The notes under the pieces: generated by a model
Databases searched by the model: none
Seen by the model: the letters and a program-made list of their open reading frames with translations, nothing else
Told to the model about the DNA's origin: nothing
In this document: positions 11,850-28,800 of the stretch, in pieces
Position numbering within the stretch: the stretch's first letter is position 1
Layout: the number at the start of each line of letters is the position of its first letter
Assembly (NCBI GenBank): GCA_933207985.1
Contig: OW240914.1
Location: 206,798,475 to 206,862,474, forward strand
Source of the DNA: Pelobates cultripes
Taxonomy: Eukaryota; Chordata; Amphibia; Anura; Pelobatidae
DNA: 64,000 nt
Direction of reading: 5' to 3'
Made by a program: the position numbers and the translations under genes

Positions 11850-12201
11850 TCACTCAAAGAAGTGGTCTGGGTGCAGTGGTTCTGTTATTCTAATCCTGCA
11901 ATGTAAAGCATTACTACAGTAATACACCTCTACTGTCTGGCTTCCTGAAAACTAGGCCCTGGAATCAAATACTGCCGATATCACCATTTGATTGGAATAG
12001 TGTGGCATTTGGCCGTATATGCCTAATTCCAGTCCATTGCTTTCTAATATGAGGCAATGAATTGGATGAGATTGCGGGTAATGTCAGCTTGGGGGCTGAG
12101 GCAGAGGAGCTAAAAATGAGGTGAGTAATCATTAGTCAATTTAAAAAAAATTTAATGCCTAAGGAGGTTACACAGAAGGGAACATATAGGTTCCCTTTAA
12201 T
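11850..12201. mobile_element. possible decayed MITE of the GGACCACT group
   Basis: It shares GAAGTGGTCTGGGTGC with the hairpin of the 8390-8883 MITE and ends near a small palindrome (GGGAACATATAGGTTCCC) and TTTAA. Termini are not certain. Confidence 0.35.
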
Positions 12202-15200
12202 ACCATCTACTGCACAGCTGTCAATCAGAAATGGCAATCTTCCATTTAGCTACCATATTATCTTTAAATATATTGAACTGTATTTATCTATTTCAGTGTA
12301 CTAGAGCAACTCTATCAATTTTAAACTTTTAATAAAGATATACAAAACAAAGAAGGGACTACTTGATCCCATGCAATTGTCAGTTTGGCAGGCATTTCCT
12401 ATTTTGGGGTTCTTTTCAATAAGGACCTATACATTGACTATGCCACTTTAAGGTCTCTGGTCACTTGTACACAACCAGCATTATATTAGTTTACTTGCTA
12501 AGCAGAAATAATGGACACCTTAAAACAGCTGCATTTTGGCTTAATTGGGTTATTGTTTTTAACTTTCCTTCATCTTGAATGTTTCTAACAGAATTCTAAA
12601 ACTTGGTTGTCAACTGTTCAGTAAGTTAGCTCTTCAACCCACTCAAATCCATTTTAATCATTCTAAAGTGTCTCCACAAGAATCCAGGAAAAAATTAGTG
12701 ATCACAAAATCACTTAACATCATAAGGGTCTCTCTCGGCTGTGGGCGCAGTTACATACAAGAAGACGTCATATGGGCACTCAACTGGTTAATCTTGAGTA
12801 CACATAGTTACCTTAATAGCGGCCTTGTCAGCAAGTATTCTGCTGGAAGGCACTATCCCTTTCCAATGGGCATATTTCCCAGTATAAGACAAATCACCTA
12901 GTCCAAATTTGTTTTATGAAGCCACTAAAACCATAACTGGAAAAAAACATAGCTTACTGACAGTAAATCGTTTAATGTAAAAGGCCAAGACTGTCTTTTA
13001 ACTGAGATATCAGAAACAAATCAAGGAGACGCATTCATAAGATTAATCAAATGACTATGTTCAGAAAAGGGACTTTCAGATTGATTTGCCTACTGTGCCT
13101 CAATATCCATTATTCTGGATCAAAGTAAGACTTTTCCTTCTGCTCCCAAAATACATTTATTATATTGCCTAAAAAACATATGGGCTGGTTGTTTCATATA
13201 TGACGCGAAGGCCCGCATATGATATCAAAAAGAAAACGATACCCTACAAAAACAAGTTATCCACACAATCCACATATTTGTAGTGCTACATCCACATTTT
13301 TATTTTTGTTCATATGCGAAATTGCAAAATATATATATGTAAATAAGTAAACTCAATTCTTTAAGGTAGAAATGTATACCCAACAAGCATGCACATGCAG
13401 AAAGTCCTTCCAGAATAAATAAACCTCTTATCTAGATATGCAAACCGCATTGGAATCCTGGGATACTTAAAGGCATTCTACAAAACGTAGATGCATTTTA
13501 CTGCAGCATTTTGCATCTTAAAGGGATGCTATAAACACCAAATGCAACATTAGTTTAATGAAGTTGTTTTGTTGTATGCATCATGTCCGTGCAGTGTAAC
13601 TGCTCAACTCTCTGTCTTTTACTGTTAAATCACGTTGTTTATGCAGACCTAATCACACATCCCCTCCATGTGACCTATATATTTCCTGTAAATAGTGATA
13701 TAATGTTTAAAAGGACACTCTGGACCCCATAAGCACTCTGGACCCCATTAGCTTGCTGAAATGCTTTATGTGTGACGATTGTGTCCTCTTTTTTCATTTT
13801 ACCAAAAAGTGAGGATTTCAATATAAATTCATCTTTCAAACAGACAACAGGTCCTGTTAATTCCTTGTTTCTTTAGCTCAGTGGAGCTTAACTCAAGAGG
13901 CAGTCAATTGCCCAGAGCACCTGTCTTGCAAAGACTTCTCAATGAGCTGCATTGAGAAGTCTGGACCATCACAGAAAGTCTGTGCAGGAGAAGAAGGGGG
14001 GGGCTTGTAAAATCACCAAAAAAAGAGACCTGCAGCCCTTATTGTACAGTCTGTTTAATTTAGAATTTCTTATCTCTCAATAGTTTGCTAGAGCATCTGT
14101 ATGTATTTAAAGTTCAGCAAAGCAGAAGATAAAAGCCTCTAAAGTGAACACACTGTGCTGATGGAAAATGAAACCATTTTATTTTTTTTCATGCAGGCTG
14201 TGTGAGTCACAGTCAGGGGAGGTGTGACTCGGGCTGTATAAACATACAAAAGTAATTTAACTCCTAAATGGAAGAGGACTAGGCAGTGAAACTGCAGGAA
14301 CATGATTTATACACTAAAACTACTTAATTATGCTAAAATTGTTTTAGTGTTTAGTATATTCCTTCAACCCTGCCTGCTCTGTCAAATCTTGTTTATTGTA
14401 ATATATTTCCTTTTTGCTGTTTACAGTACCACAGTGCTAGATGTCAGAACACATACAGGACTTATATTAACCGGCATTCAATCACAATCATGAGTATGAG
14501 ATCTCAGTGTGAGATTTCATATAAATGCTATTTATATTTTTGCCAGGAACACTTACCAGGAAGTTGTACTTTCTGGTTATCCTCGGTCTTGCTGCTAAGT
14601 ATAAGTATTCTTCTCACATCATAGGAATCTAAGAATTTTTGCTGGAGGTTCCTGACAAAAAGTACCACCAGAAAAAATATAGTTTGCCTCCTCAGTGAGG
14701 CATCATGGAAAGCTATGGTAACTCTCTATGACATTTTTGTCAGGAACAGCAAGTCCTTCAGTAAGATCCCATGATGTGAGAAGTAGTTGTTTCTTTGGTA
14801 CTGTTTATAAAATCTGTCAGGTTTTTGCCTGTTTTTCTTTTGCACCCTAACCACCATTTATGAATATATATACCATTTGTTCCACAGATGCAACGAATTT
14901 ATCAATCTATAAATTGGTCACTTTTTTTCCCCTCAGATTAAGTTCCCTTTTTTCCAACACTAAATTTGGGACTCTTTTATGAAATGTACATTTTCATGAA
15001 ACATTTCAGTAGAGAAGAATCAACACTTTTAGATATTTTTTACAACAATTTCATAAATACAAACAGATTAGAGAGCAAACAAATCCCCCCAAAACAAAAC
15101 ACTTTTTTGGATTAACTAAATAAATTGCCTGCAATATCTCTTTTTTATTATATAGCAGGTTTATAAACCTACCTTAGAACACATACTAAAGCACTGAGCA

Positions 15201-16151
15201 ATGTTTTGTTTTGCAGTTTTATTCATGAGCCTTTGTGGTACTTTATTTGAAAGGAAAATGAAGCAGAAAAAAAAGAGAGAAAAAAAGAATGCTTCTCTAA
15301 AGCACATCACTGGGTAGACTAATGAACCACAGTGGCACTTATACATGTTTGAGATATTTTCACGACGGTGTAAAATGTGGTCTATTTTTCTATGAAACTA
15401 CCCATGAACAAAATTAAAAAAATGTACAGTGCTCAACAGTGAGTGTTTTATTCACTAAACAGTGAACGATGGTGAGCTCTAGACTAAACTAACAAAATTG
15501 AGACTACAAAGAACTCCATTCCTATTGTGGTTTCTTTTGACCTAAATGTTTTACAAATCTGGTTTTCTAAAATGCACAACCTCGAACAATCAGATACTTT
15601 ATCAAAATCTGTACCAAAAACTACACTACATATAACGTTTTTTTTTTCTCAGAGAGTCAGAAGTCTAATGGGAATACTTCACCAGAAAAGTGGTTAAGAA
15701 ATTAATCCTGTTCAATAGAGGATTGTGGGAGGTGGTATAAAAAGTGTCTGCTGTATGTCATTTGTATTTCTTTCACAGCACATTAAACTCCTATGAAGAA
15801 TGAAAAATGTTAACCTTTTCATTATCATATGGGCAGAAGATGGTCTTTGCAGAGTATTGACATGCTGCTCTAGCCCTCGAAGGGTTAAGCTATACAGAAT
15901 GCCTAGCTGACTTCTCAGCAAGGATTAGAAGTGTAGGTGTGGTACAGACAAAAAAAAAATGCAATGCTTTCTCCGACACACCTTTTTTCCATTATTTTTT
16001 TCTCATTCTCATAAACCCTCTCTAAACTTCATTTATCGGGCATTGTCAAAGCCAACATGTTTATTTTTTTATGCGTTTGCAATAACCTTAATGAATCAAT
16101 ATAACATGCTCATCAAAAGGTAGCCGCCAACAGATAAGAGACCGACCTTAC

Positions 16152-16311
16152 CTGTAGCACAAAGTGCAATAAATGTCTGTGCGTGTTTCCGGACCAAAAG
16201 TAACTTGTCTTGAGGCAGTGGAAGCTTTCTCAATATATGTTCGATAAAATCATGTGGGGTCACGGCTGCGAGATTCCACTTCAATTTTCCTAACACCACC
16301 AGCTCCCACTC
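16152..16311 (-). CDS. ccnd2: cyclin D2, coding exon 3
   Basis: This 160-nt exon has the same length as CCND2 exon 3. It follows a CTCTCAG acceptor (AG at 16312-16313) and ends at a GTAAGG donor (16151 downward). It opens in phase 0 directly after the ELL that ends exon 2 and reads [20 protein letters not shown]...[13 protein letters not shown], ending one base into the next codon. This covers the end of the first cyclin box and the linker into the second. The [12 protein letters not shown] helix and the [12 protein letters not shown] helix are typical of D-type cyclins. No frameshift or stop is present. Confidence 0.96.
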
Positions 16312-20713
<4,402 letters not shown>

Positions 20714-23285
20714 CTAAAATAAAAATGTAAAAAAAAAAAGGAAGAGGGAAGGGTAAGGGAAAGTTAAAGAAGGAAAGGAAAAAATGGGGGAGAGGGAGAA
20801 GAAAAAAAAATTAATTGGTATTTTTTAATGTATACATTTTTTTTATTATTACGATATTAAAACCTTCTCATAAAGAAATGTTAATGTTAGACATTGTGCT
20901 AAATGCTACAAGGAATACCAGATGTTATGAAAAAGAAAGGACTAAGTTATCATTCTGTTAAACGTGAATAAGGGGGCATGGATATTATATTTTAAAACTT
21001 AATGAAAAATGTTACTTTTGGCAAAATAAAGTTAAAAAGAGAAAAAAATATGTTGAAACCTTACAATCAATCAAACTGTAACTTTGAGATTAAGAGGTAT
21101 TCAAAGAAAATATATAAAAACCTTATATATTAGGGCAACATGTGACTTTTGTGGCAAGGGATATAAAAAAAATAAATATAGAATACAGTAAAAGTATAAA
21201 ATAAAACATACTGTGACTTTGGGATGAAGTACTTTGTGATATAAACAAGCAATGAAAAGTAATAAAACACTAGTTTAATAACAGATTTGTATTTAAAAAT
21301 TAATAATATATAAAACCCTACACTCAGTAAAGTGATGTGTGCCATTGTTGGTATTGAAGACACAGAGAAAGGGAAACAAGAGAATGTTAATGTTTTTTCA
21401 AAGATTACATTTTATCAAAAAAATATATAAAAAATCTGTAATAGAGAATGCCATTCTGAGTGTGAGCGCACACTCATCTCTCCCCAACCACACTCAATGA
21501 AGGAAGGAATTGATTCAAGTCACACTCACTGCAAAAACCTCCACCCAGATATTGTGACTATTTCTGATTTCGTCATATTTTCAAAAAATATTTAAAAATA
21601 CTTAAAAAATCCACAGCCTTCCCAACTTTGGTGGATGAGCTAGAGCAGACTCCCCTGCATCTTTCCCGACAATTGTGGGGTGAGATGGGTTAGGTTTTGG
21701 GGGGTAAATCCCTCGATGAAGTAGAGGAGGGTACACACAGCTGGAGAGCATGGCTGCTGGATAAGGGGGGGTTGGGCCAGTCTGAAGCTTCTAATAATGA
21801 CACTATAGAAAACAGCAGATACTGAGAAGGGAGAAAGCAGGGGTACACTCCATTTTAGGGGTTCATACCTATCTTTAGGTATAAATAATAAAACACCCGT
21901 AGATATGAGCTTAAAATCAAAGAATTGCATAACACGCATGCAGGATCTGGGACCACCCCAAAAACACACTATCGATAAAACACAGGAACTTTACTCACCC
22001 CCAAATTTGAGGATCATAATCACCCCCTATTCTTATCATAACTTCTATGGGGATTAACCCCTGAGGGCACATGTAACCCTAGAACTACTGAAAGGGACTA
22101 CAACCCCCATCAGCCAGAGTAGCACGTGAAAGTGCTTCACTAAGCCAAATGTATAAAGTGTTAGAGATGGAGGGTCAATACCAAACATAGATTAACCCCA
22201 TCAAAGCTGACCTTCTGCATGACATAGTGGAAGCTTAGACTATGACCCAGCACTTTAAAAGTTAAAAATAAAGTTGCATTGCAAAAGAAGCACGTCCCCT
22301 CCCATCCCCAAAAGACTAGGCAATGGGGCTGATTATCAAGGAATAGTGGTAGGAAATCTCCACTGATAACCCCTCCACCCCATGTCCCTTAAACGGAGCT
22401 ATTACATGGGGGAGACAGGATTCTGGGGAGGAGATGAAGCAGGCACAAAACATGGAGGCACAGGCAGGGCAAGCAAGGGAAGCCTGTGCATACGTGGGCA
22501 CAAAGGAGGCCACTGAGGGAGAGAAAGCAGGAGTACTCAATGGGGCAGACAACACCACGTTGTCTCCCCCCAGAGGTAATAAGGCTATAAAAGCCCTTCC
22601 AGACTCCCCAAGAATGTGGGCAATTTCCACTCCACACCCTGTCTCTGCCAAGCAAACTTTCAGCACAGTATAAAGTCTGCAACACGTGCATGAACCCAAA
22701 CTGCTCTATAAAAAATATATATATAGAAAAATAAAAGGTTTTTTTTTGTTTTTTTAATAAGCGACATGCATAATAGATTCAGGCTACAGATACCAACGCA
22801 CAAAATGCAGGGAGAGATATGGATAACCATTTTATAAACTGAAAGGAACATATGCAGCTTGTGTCTAATAAATTCGGGCTGCTAAAAAAAAAATTATAAA
22901 AATAATATTGGGTCCTCTATGAATGTTAAACCTCATCAAGTCTACAAACAAAATACCAGCCATGCATAGAATAAACAAAAAGGTGACATTCTTGCATGGA
23001 ATGCTTAAAAAAGAACTTAGAATGCAATGATTGTCTATAACACACCATGCATTCACATAGCATTCAATACAGTCCTTGAACAGAATAAAAATTGAACTCT
23101 TTTGACATTCAAACGATATCCAATAATCACCAGAATTTACAAAGAATTGCCCCTTTTTTTTACTCTTTTGCAACAAAGTTAGGGCTGTCAGCTGAAAGTC
23201 GGGGTAGGGGGGTATACCCTTTTTTAACTTTGCACCTACTGTAAGAGAAAGGGGTACAGAACAGATCATCTCTATATCCACCAAC
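20714..23285 (-). other. ccnd2: ccnd2 intron 1 (2,572 bp)
   Basis: The interval between the exon 1 donor GTTGGT and the exon 2 acceptor. It holds purine-rich tracts near 20735-20810, A/T runs and some GC-richer unique sequence at 21600-22700. The open frames in it show no recognisable domain and have no supported start, so I do not call genes. Confidence 0.85.
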
Positions 23286-23480
23286 CTCTAACATCCAAGT
23301 GGCTACCATCCTCCTCATGAAGGGTTGGATGTCCTTCTGCACACATTTGAAGTAGGAGCACTGGGGCAGATACCTCTCCTCAACGGTGAGCAAATTGTGA
23401 AGGACACGGTCATCAAACAGCAGAGTGGGGTCAGTCTGAGCCCTAGGGACAGTGTCCATCTCACAGCACAGGAGCTCCAT
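23286..23480 (-). CDS. ccnd2: cyclin D2, coding exon 1 (start codon)
   Basis: Exon 1 encodes 65 residues, exactly the count in mammalian CCND2, from ATG at 23480 to GAG at 23286, followed by a GTTGGT donor. It begins [17 protein letters not shown] and continues through [35 protein letters not shown] and VATWMLE. Residues 3-7 (LLCCE) form the LxCxE motif through which D cyclins bind RB-family proteins. Cyclin D2 activates CDK4/CDK6 in G1 in response to growth signals and leads to RB phosphorylation in the nucleus. An in-frame ATG lies 21 nt upstream (23501). I chose the internal ATG because it matches the conserved MELLC start. The gene is truncated only by the window edge. Confidence 0.96.
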
Positions 23481-23930
23481 GCTGCCTGGCTTGTTAGTCA
23501 CTGCCTTACACTATTGTATCCCTTTTCAGCAGCCACTTCCACTGCAGCAATGAGTGAGCTCCTTTCCCTTGCAGGAGGTATTGTTTCAAGCAGAGGGTCT
23601 GTTCCCAGGCTCACTCCAGTCTCCTCAGTTGATTTCTTGGTATACAGTGACGCAGCTTACTGGGCTGGACCTATACTGGTGTTATTATGTAGAACAGCAG
23701 CTGGCCAGAGTTTACAAAGTTTTTTTTCTCTCGCTCCCTCTCCTAGCTTGCAAGTAAGTAGGGAGGCCTAGTATAGGGCAGCACACACATATGACAGCTC
23801 CTTAAACTCCCGCCCCGTTGGTTAGAGAGAGAGAGAGAGAAATAATGTAGTCACTTGGAGCTGTTATCATGAAGTAAAAAAAAAAAGCCTCTCCTTGTGA
23901 GGGGTGCTGCTAGGCAGGAGTATGGGTGGT
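23481..23930 (-). promoter_or_regulatory. ccnd2: ccnd2 5' UTR and proximal promoter region, with (GA)n
   Basis: This is the sequence immediately upstream of the ccnd2 start codon in the minus-strand sense. It is less AT-rich than its surroundings and contains a GAGA tract at about 23826-23841, (CT)n on the gene's strand. I see no convincing TATA box and cannot place the transcription start. The regulatory role is inferred from position. Confidence 0.4.
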
Positions 23931-24090
23931 GCTGTAAAAGTGAAAGCTTGCAAGAATTTCAAGTGTACAAAGACACCTTCAATAAAAAAAGTTTAAAAAA
24001 AATAACAAACAAAACAGGAGGCTATATCATGCCAGAAGTACTCCTCCCTGCAAAATATGGGGGGCTTCTTTACAGAGTGTTTGGAACAAA

Positions 24091-24129
24091 AAACACACAC
24101 ACACACAAACAAACTCTCTCTCTCTCTCT
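24091..24129. repeat. (AC)n/(TC)n microsatellite
   Basis: An ACACAC run (24091-24107) followed by CTCTCTCTCT (24114-24129). Confidence 0.9.
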
Positions 24130-24873
24130 ATTACTGGTTTACAGAGGTACCTTATTAGATGTGTGTTGCATGAAATGCATTGGAAACACACTAATGCATG
24201 TGCCTAGTGCATGCATCCGCACACATGTGTACCGGTGCAATTGCATGCGCCATGAGTTCTGTTATTTCACTTGTAATCATTGATGGGCCCTGGTACAACA
24301 CCAAATTTTCTTTAACAACGGCTAGGGTAAATATTCTTTATCAAAAGGCTAATCAACAGCTGATCACACAAGATGGAGGCCAAGGAATTCTGGGATTTTC
24401 ATTTTTAAGTATTACTGTCAGTGTAAGTGTTATAACATATGCTTATGTTGTAGGTATTCTATAATACCATTCCATCTATGTTAAAAAGTACTTACAAACC
24501 TGAAGTACTGCCTAAGGTAGGGTGATTGTCTGGCACCTTATCTTTACTTTGCACAAGGTTTGAAAATCAATATTTTGGCATTGATAGAATACTATCTGCT
24601 TGGCTTATATTCGTGGCACACACTATCCTCACAGCTGTTTTGTCTGAATTTGAACCAACACATTCAGGATGCATAAATACGTTTAAAAACACTTTTTCGC
24701 ATTTTACATTTTTACTATTAAAGTGGTATATGATGTATTTTCCTTATTGCACTATACAAGTAGAAGTTGGCATATGTATCCCATGCTAAAGTTGGCTGTG
24801 CTATACATTTCAAGTTGCCCAAACATTTTTTAAGTAAACAATTTAAACTTAGAATCATATGAGTACAAGAGAA

Positions 24874-25029
24874 TTAACCCCTTAAGGACACATGATGGAA
24901 ATATTCCGTCATGATTCCCTTTTATGCCAGAAGTTGTGTCCTTAACCCCTTAAGGACCAAACTTCTGGAATAAAAGGGAATCATGACATGTCACACATGT
25001 CATGTGTCCTTAAGGGGTTAAGGGGTTAA
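24874..25029. mobile_element. palindromic TTAA-flanked MITE, about 156 bp
   Basis: It opens TTAACCCCTTAAGGACACAT and closes with the inverted form ATGTGTCCTTAAGGGGTTAA, plus a repeated AGGGGTTAA. The two halves (about 24874-24950 and 24953-25021) are long inverted copies containing the CATGATTCCCTTTTAT motif, so the unit can fold into one extended hairpin. It is non-coding. This is a very common pattern in anuran genomes as I recall, and the superfamily is uncertain. Confidence 0.75.
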
Positions 25030-25771
25030 TAAAAAGTGCATCGACAAGGCCCATTTAGCGCCAAAGACTCCTGCCATAGAGTACCTATCATTTATATAGT
25101 AACTGGGTAAAAGGTATCACAGTATTTATTGGTTAGGAAGCAGTAAATAAGAACCCAGTTGAAAAATCACAAGAACATTTAAAAAGTTCTACTACATTCT
25201 AGAAGAAATTGACTTTCTGTTTCTTCAATATATTAAATGCATTCATCCCAGATGGTGATAAATATATAGCAAGAGATAGAAATAGCTTTCATTCATTGCC
25301 AGGTTACCTGTGTCAAAAGCATATGGTTGGGGGAGGGAGGCAAAAAAAAACAAAAAAAACATGAAAATCTTTCCTTTATTGAGTTGTTCAAATATAGAAA
25401 ATGCACAGTTGCTTTATAATTGTCTGTTTTTTTTCTTTTGGTGTTAGAGCTAAAATGAAGTAAGATCTAGTTTTTGCAAATGTAAGTCACTTCCTGGAAT
25501 ATGTGTGTTTGAATGTCAGCAATCACTATCTTCTATTGCACAGCATGGTCAGGCTGATAGGGCTTTTTCTAGGAAACACATATATGATGTAGTCATGCAG
25601 GTTGTGTCTACTTCAGTGTTCTCCTCCCTTAAAGCCCCCCTTTCTCTTTGAACCCACACAGTTGCAAACTAAAATATAGCTAACAAAAGTAAATTCTACA
25701 AGTAGTTAAAACAAGAAAAAAATACAATAAAGCTATAACATATTGAACATATATATATATATATATATCTT

Positions 25772-25841
<70 letters not shown>

Positions 25842-28800
25842 AACACACATTATAAAAAAACAATATTAATATACTTTTAATTTGCACACTTAACATTTAC
25901 TAGTACTTAATGTTTTATTTAGTAGACAATGCTTACCCTATGACACCCTTAATTATCTCTATATTGAGGAAGTTTGCATATTTGTACAGCGGGTGTGTAA
26001 AATATGTTACGTTTAAACTTATTTTGTTTTACTGCCTGTTGCTACCAATATATGATCAGCAGACTTCTAAAGTTATTTATTTATTTATTTTAAATAAAAG
26101 AAATGTTCACCCCTTTCTAAATATCTAGTCTTAATAGCTTAGCAGTGGTGGGACTGCAACCTAGTGGTGCTCTCCCGAGCTTAAAAGTGAGGGGTAAATG
26201 AAATATCACTTTAACACTGTGACAAACAGTGAGCTGCCTCCCCTTCTGTATTTGCATAGCCAATAGTTCTAGTGAGCTTGCTACTGCGCGCTGATTGTTA
26301 CCAGGCAGATTTTTTTTTTCTTTTAAAGGAAGCTTTTACCACATATCAGAAATAACTTTAAAAAATTAACAAAAAGAAGCTCTTTCAGAGATTATGGATT
26401 GTAAAAAGATCATATGTGATCGTTGTGCAGTTTAGAAAGAGGGAAAAATGCAAAGTATTAACCACGTGATTTCAGTACTAAATCGTACGGTACAAAAGCT
26501 ACAGTTCGCGACTGCTACGTTTTTTTCTTGCGAAAATGGCGAAACATCGATTAAAACAGGGGTTCATTTTCCTAATTCCAGTTTCCCATGATTTTTCATC
26601 AGTGAATAGACATCTGTGATCTGTTACTAAACCTACTTGCCCAGCTCTTGTACAACCACGCATATGTTAATCATACATATAGCTCTCTTGTAGATGTGTG
26701 TGCGCATGTGATTGCATCCAGCATCAAAGATATTTTAAAAAGCATAAAAGAAAGAGAAAAATGTTGTGTTTTGTCCAGCTTCCTTTGCAGGACACGTGGA
26801 AAGATCGCTTCCTACATCATGTGTTTTTTTTAAAGAGCAGGCACACATACTTTTGACAACACTATCTAATCTGAGTTATTTGTTAACTTGCAAGTGCTAA
26901 ATGACACACGTGTATTATATGTTAGAAAATGGATCCATCAACCAACATTTTATCTTTTTATTAATACCAAATATATAAATATCTCTGGTCAACTCTGTAT
27001 ACTTTTTGTCCTCTCATTATTACAAGTTATTATTTATGGGGGGTCTTTTTTTGTTTTTTTCTTCTTTTGTATCACTGATTCTGTATAGGGAGTAGATTGG
27101 CTTGCCTTATTTTTTAATGCTAAAACACAACATACTTGTCTTTTTTAACTCTTTGCATGCGTGCATTTAACACTTTAAATGCTGTGCCTTTCATGTGCAT
27201 TACATACATTTTGGACTTGAAAACAAGCAAATACTCACTATATTAATACAAATGCAACAAGAAAGTTTTTGGTTTTTTTGTATAATGCACATTTTGGGTT
27301 AGGCATCTGCATTGTATCTGCATAGGCATATGCAAAATATGCTAACAGCACTCTGATAGTAGAAATATAAATATGAAACTATTACAGCAGTTCAAAAGCT
27401 AACATAGACTAAACTGTATCGCAAACATTTTAGAATTTGATTATAATTCCCCAAAGATGATATGAAAAGATGAAACGTTTCTATAAAATACAGAATTTAC
27501 ATAGTAAACATTTTATAGAGCATTATGATCAATCTCTCAGCTTTTTCAAATGGTTTTCATTGTTTTGATTAATTTACTTATGCTGTTAACAAAATAATTG
27601 TGATACAACGAATTTATGAACATTGTCTTTCAACTATGTAATTTTACAGTATGGTCTGAAAACCTTTGAGATGTCAAATCTTTTTTTATTTGTTTTCTAT
27701 TTGTTCACTCTTTAAAACATAGTATTAGTGTTTTAAGATTACCTCTCTTATATAAAAAAAAAAGTAATGCCATATGCACTCATCAAAACAAAATACACTG
27801 AATGCTTTTGTTTATAAAGTGTAATTAGGAAGCATTGTTCTTATAACAGTATTAAACTGCCTTCCAGACCCTCTACTATATTACAATATACTCATTATGA
27901 ATACCAGTCCTTGTAGTATCTTAATACAAATGTTGGGAAAATACCCTAATGCTGACTACAAAAGGCCTTAATGTAATAATGGAATCTCTTGCTGATGGAC
28001 TAGTCTAAATTTGTTCATGGTTCCAGAATACAAAATTCCTTCTAACAGATAGAAAATATGCTTTTAGCATGTACTATCTCATACGCTAACTGTATTGAAG
28101 ATAAGATGATTTTTTTTTAAAGTGGATTTAGACACTCTTAGATATCCCTATTTTAAGATTCAACTTTCAGTGGCCTTAAACATTGATTTGCAGAACCATG
28201 ATTAATATTCATGTATCTATGAATATCAATATCTTGGTTAAACTTAAAGAATGTGCTCTTCATTTAATATATTATAGTGTTAACTTTAATCTAATAAAAA
28301 TTAAAAAAAAGTGAATGCTGTGTTTCAATCAACAAGCGTGCTATGGAATAAGGCATATATGAGGCAGGGTGAACTTTTCTGAATGTCATTTATTTCCTTC
28401 CTTTAATTGCAGACCTTAAAGCCATTTGTTGCAACTTCCGCACAATCTTTAACTATTGCATTTCCACAAAATGGTTTAAGCATTTTGATCATTCCTTCTA
28501 ACTATGCTGCCTCTACCTCCCCCTACACTTCCTGTAACATTCATTCACTGTTCTTGCACTTCAAACCATGCAGACATTCCCTTTATCAATGGAGAAAGTA
28601 AATAATTCAATTTGGTGAGACATACCAAAAGTAAACCCCTGGTTTTAGTTTAGTGTATTAGAGAAGCATCTCTAAAACCTTCAACTAAAATGTGACTTAA
28701 ACCACAATAGTTAAAATGGAAACTGTTGTTAAAGGGGAAAAAAAAACACACTTGAATAACACTTAATTTTATATATGGTTCAATCTTTATTGCTGCTCAC

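Larger units (their letters stand above)
2144..16151 (-). other. ccnd2: ccnd2 intron 3 (about 14 kb)
   Basis: The interval between exon 3 and exon 4 is 14,008 bp. It is the main repeat sink of the gene: MITEs with TTAA ends, a family with an internal inverted repeat, two long direct repeats around 9.4-10.8 kb and a GT-minisatellite composite at 10.8-11.4 kb. The stretches 2981-4679, 5628-7339, 8884-9418 and 12202-16151 hold no gene or RNA that I can support. They contain short A/T runs and weak repeat-like fragments, for example near 13508 (a MITE-like end) and 13710. Confidence 0.85.

Noticed and set aside
22316..22699. Cys/Leu-rich overlapping ORFs on both strands in ccnd2 intron 1
   Set aside because: They look briefly protein-like, but all three frames are open over the same GC-richer patch and no domain or splice signal supports any of them.
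25696..25896. Minus-strand ORF with a poly-(Arg-Glu) run
   Set aside because: It is a direct translation of the (CT)n microsatellite.
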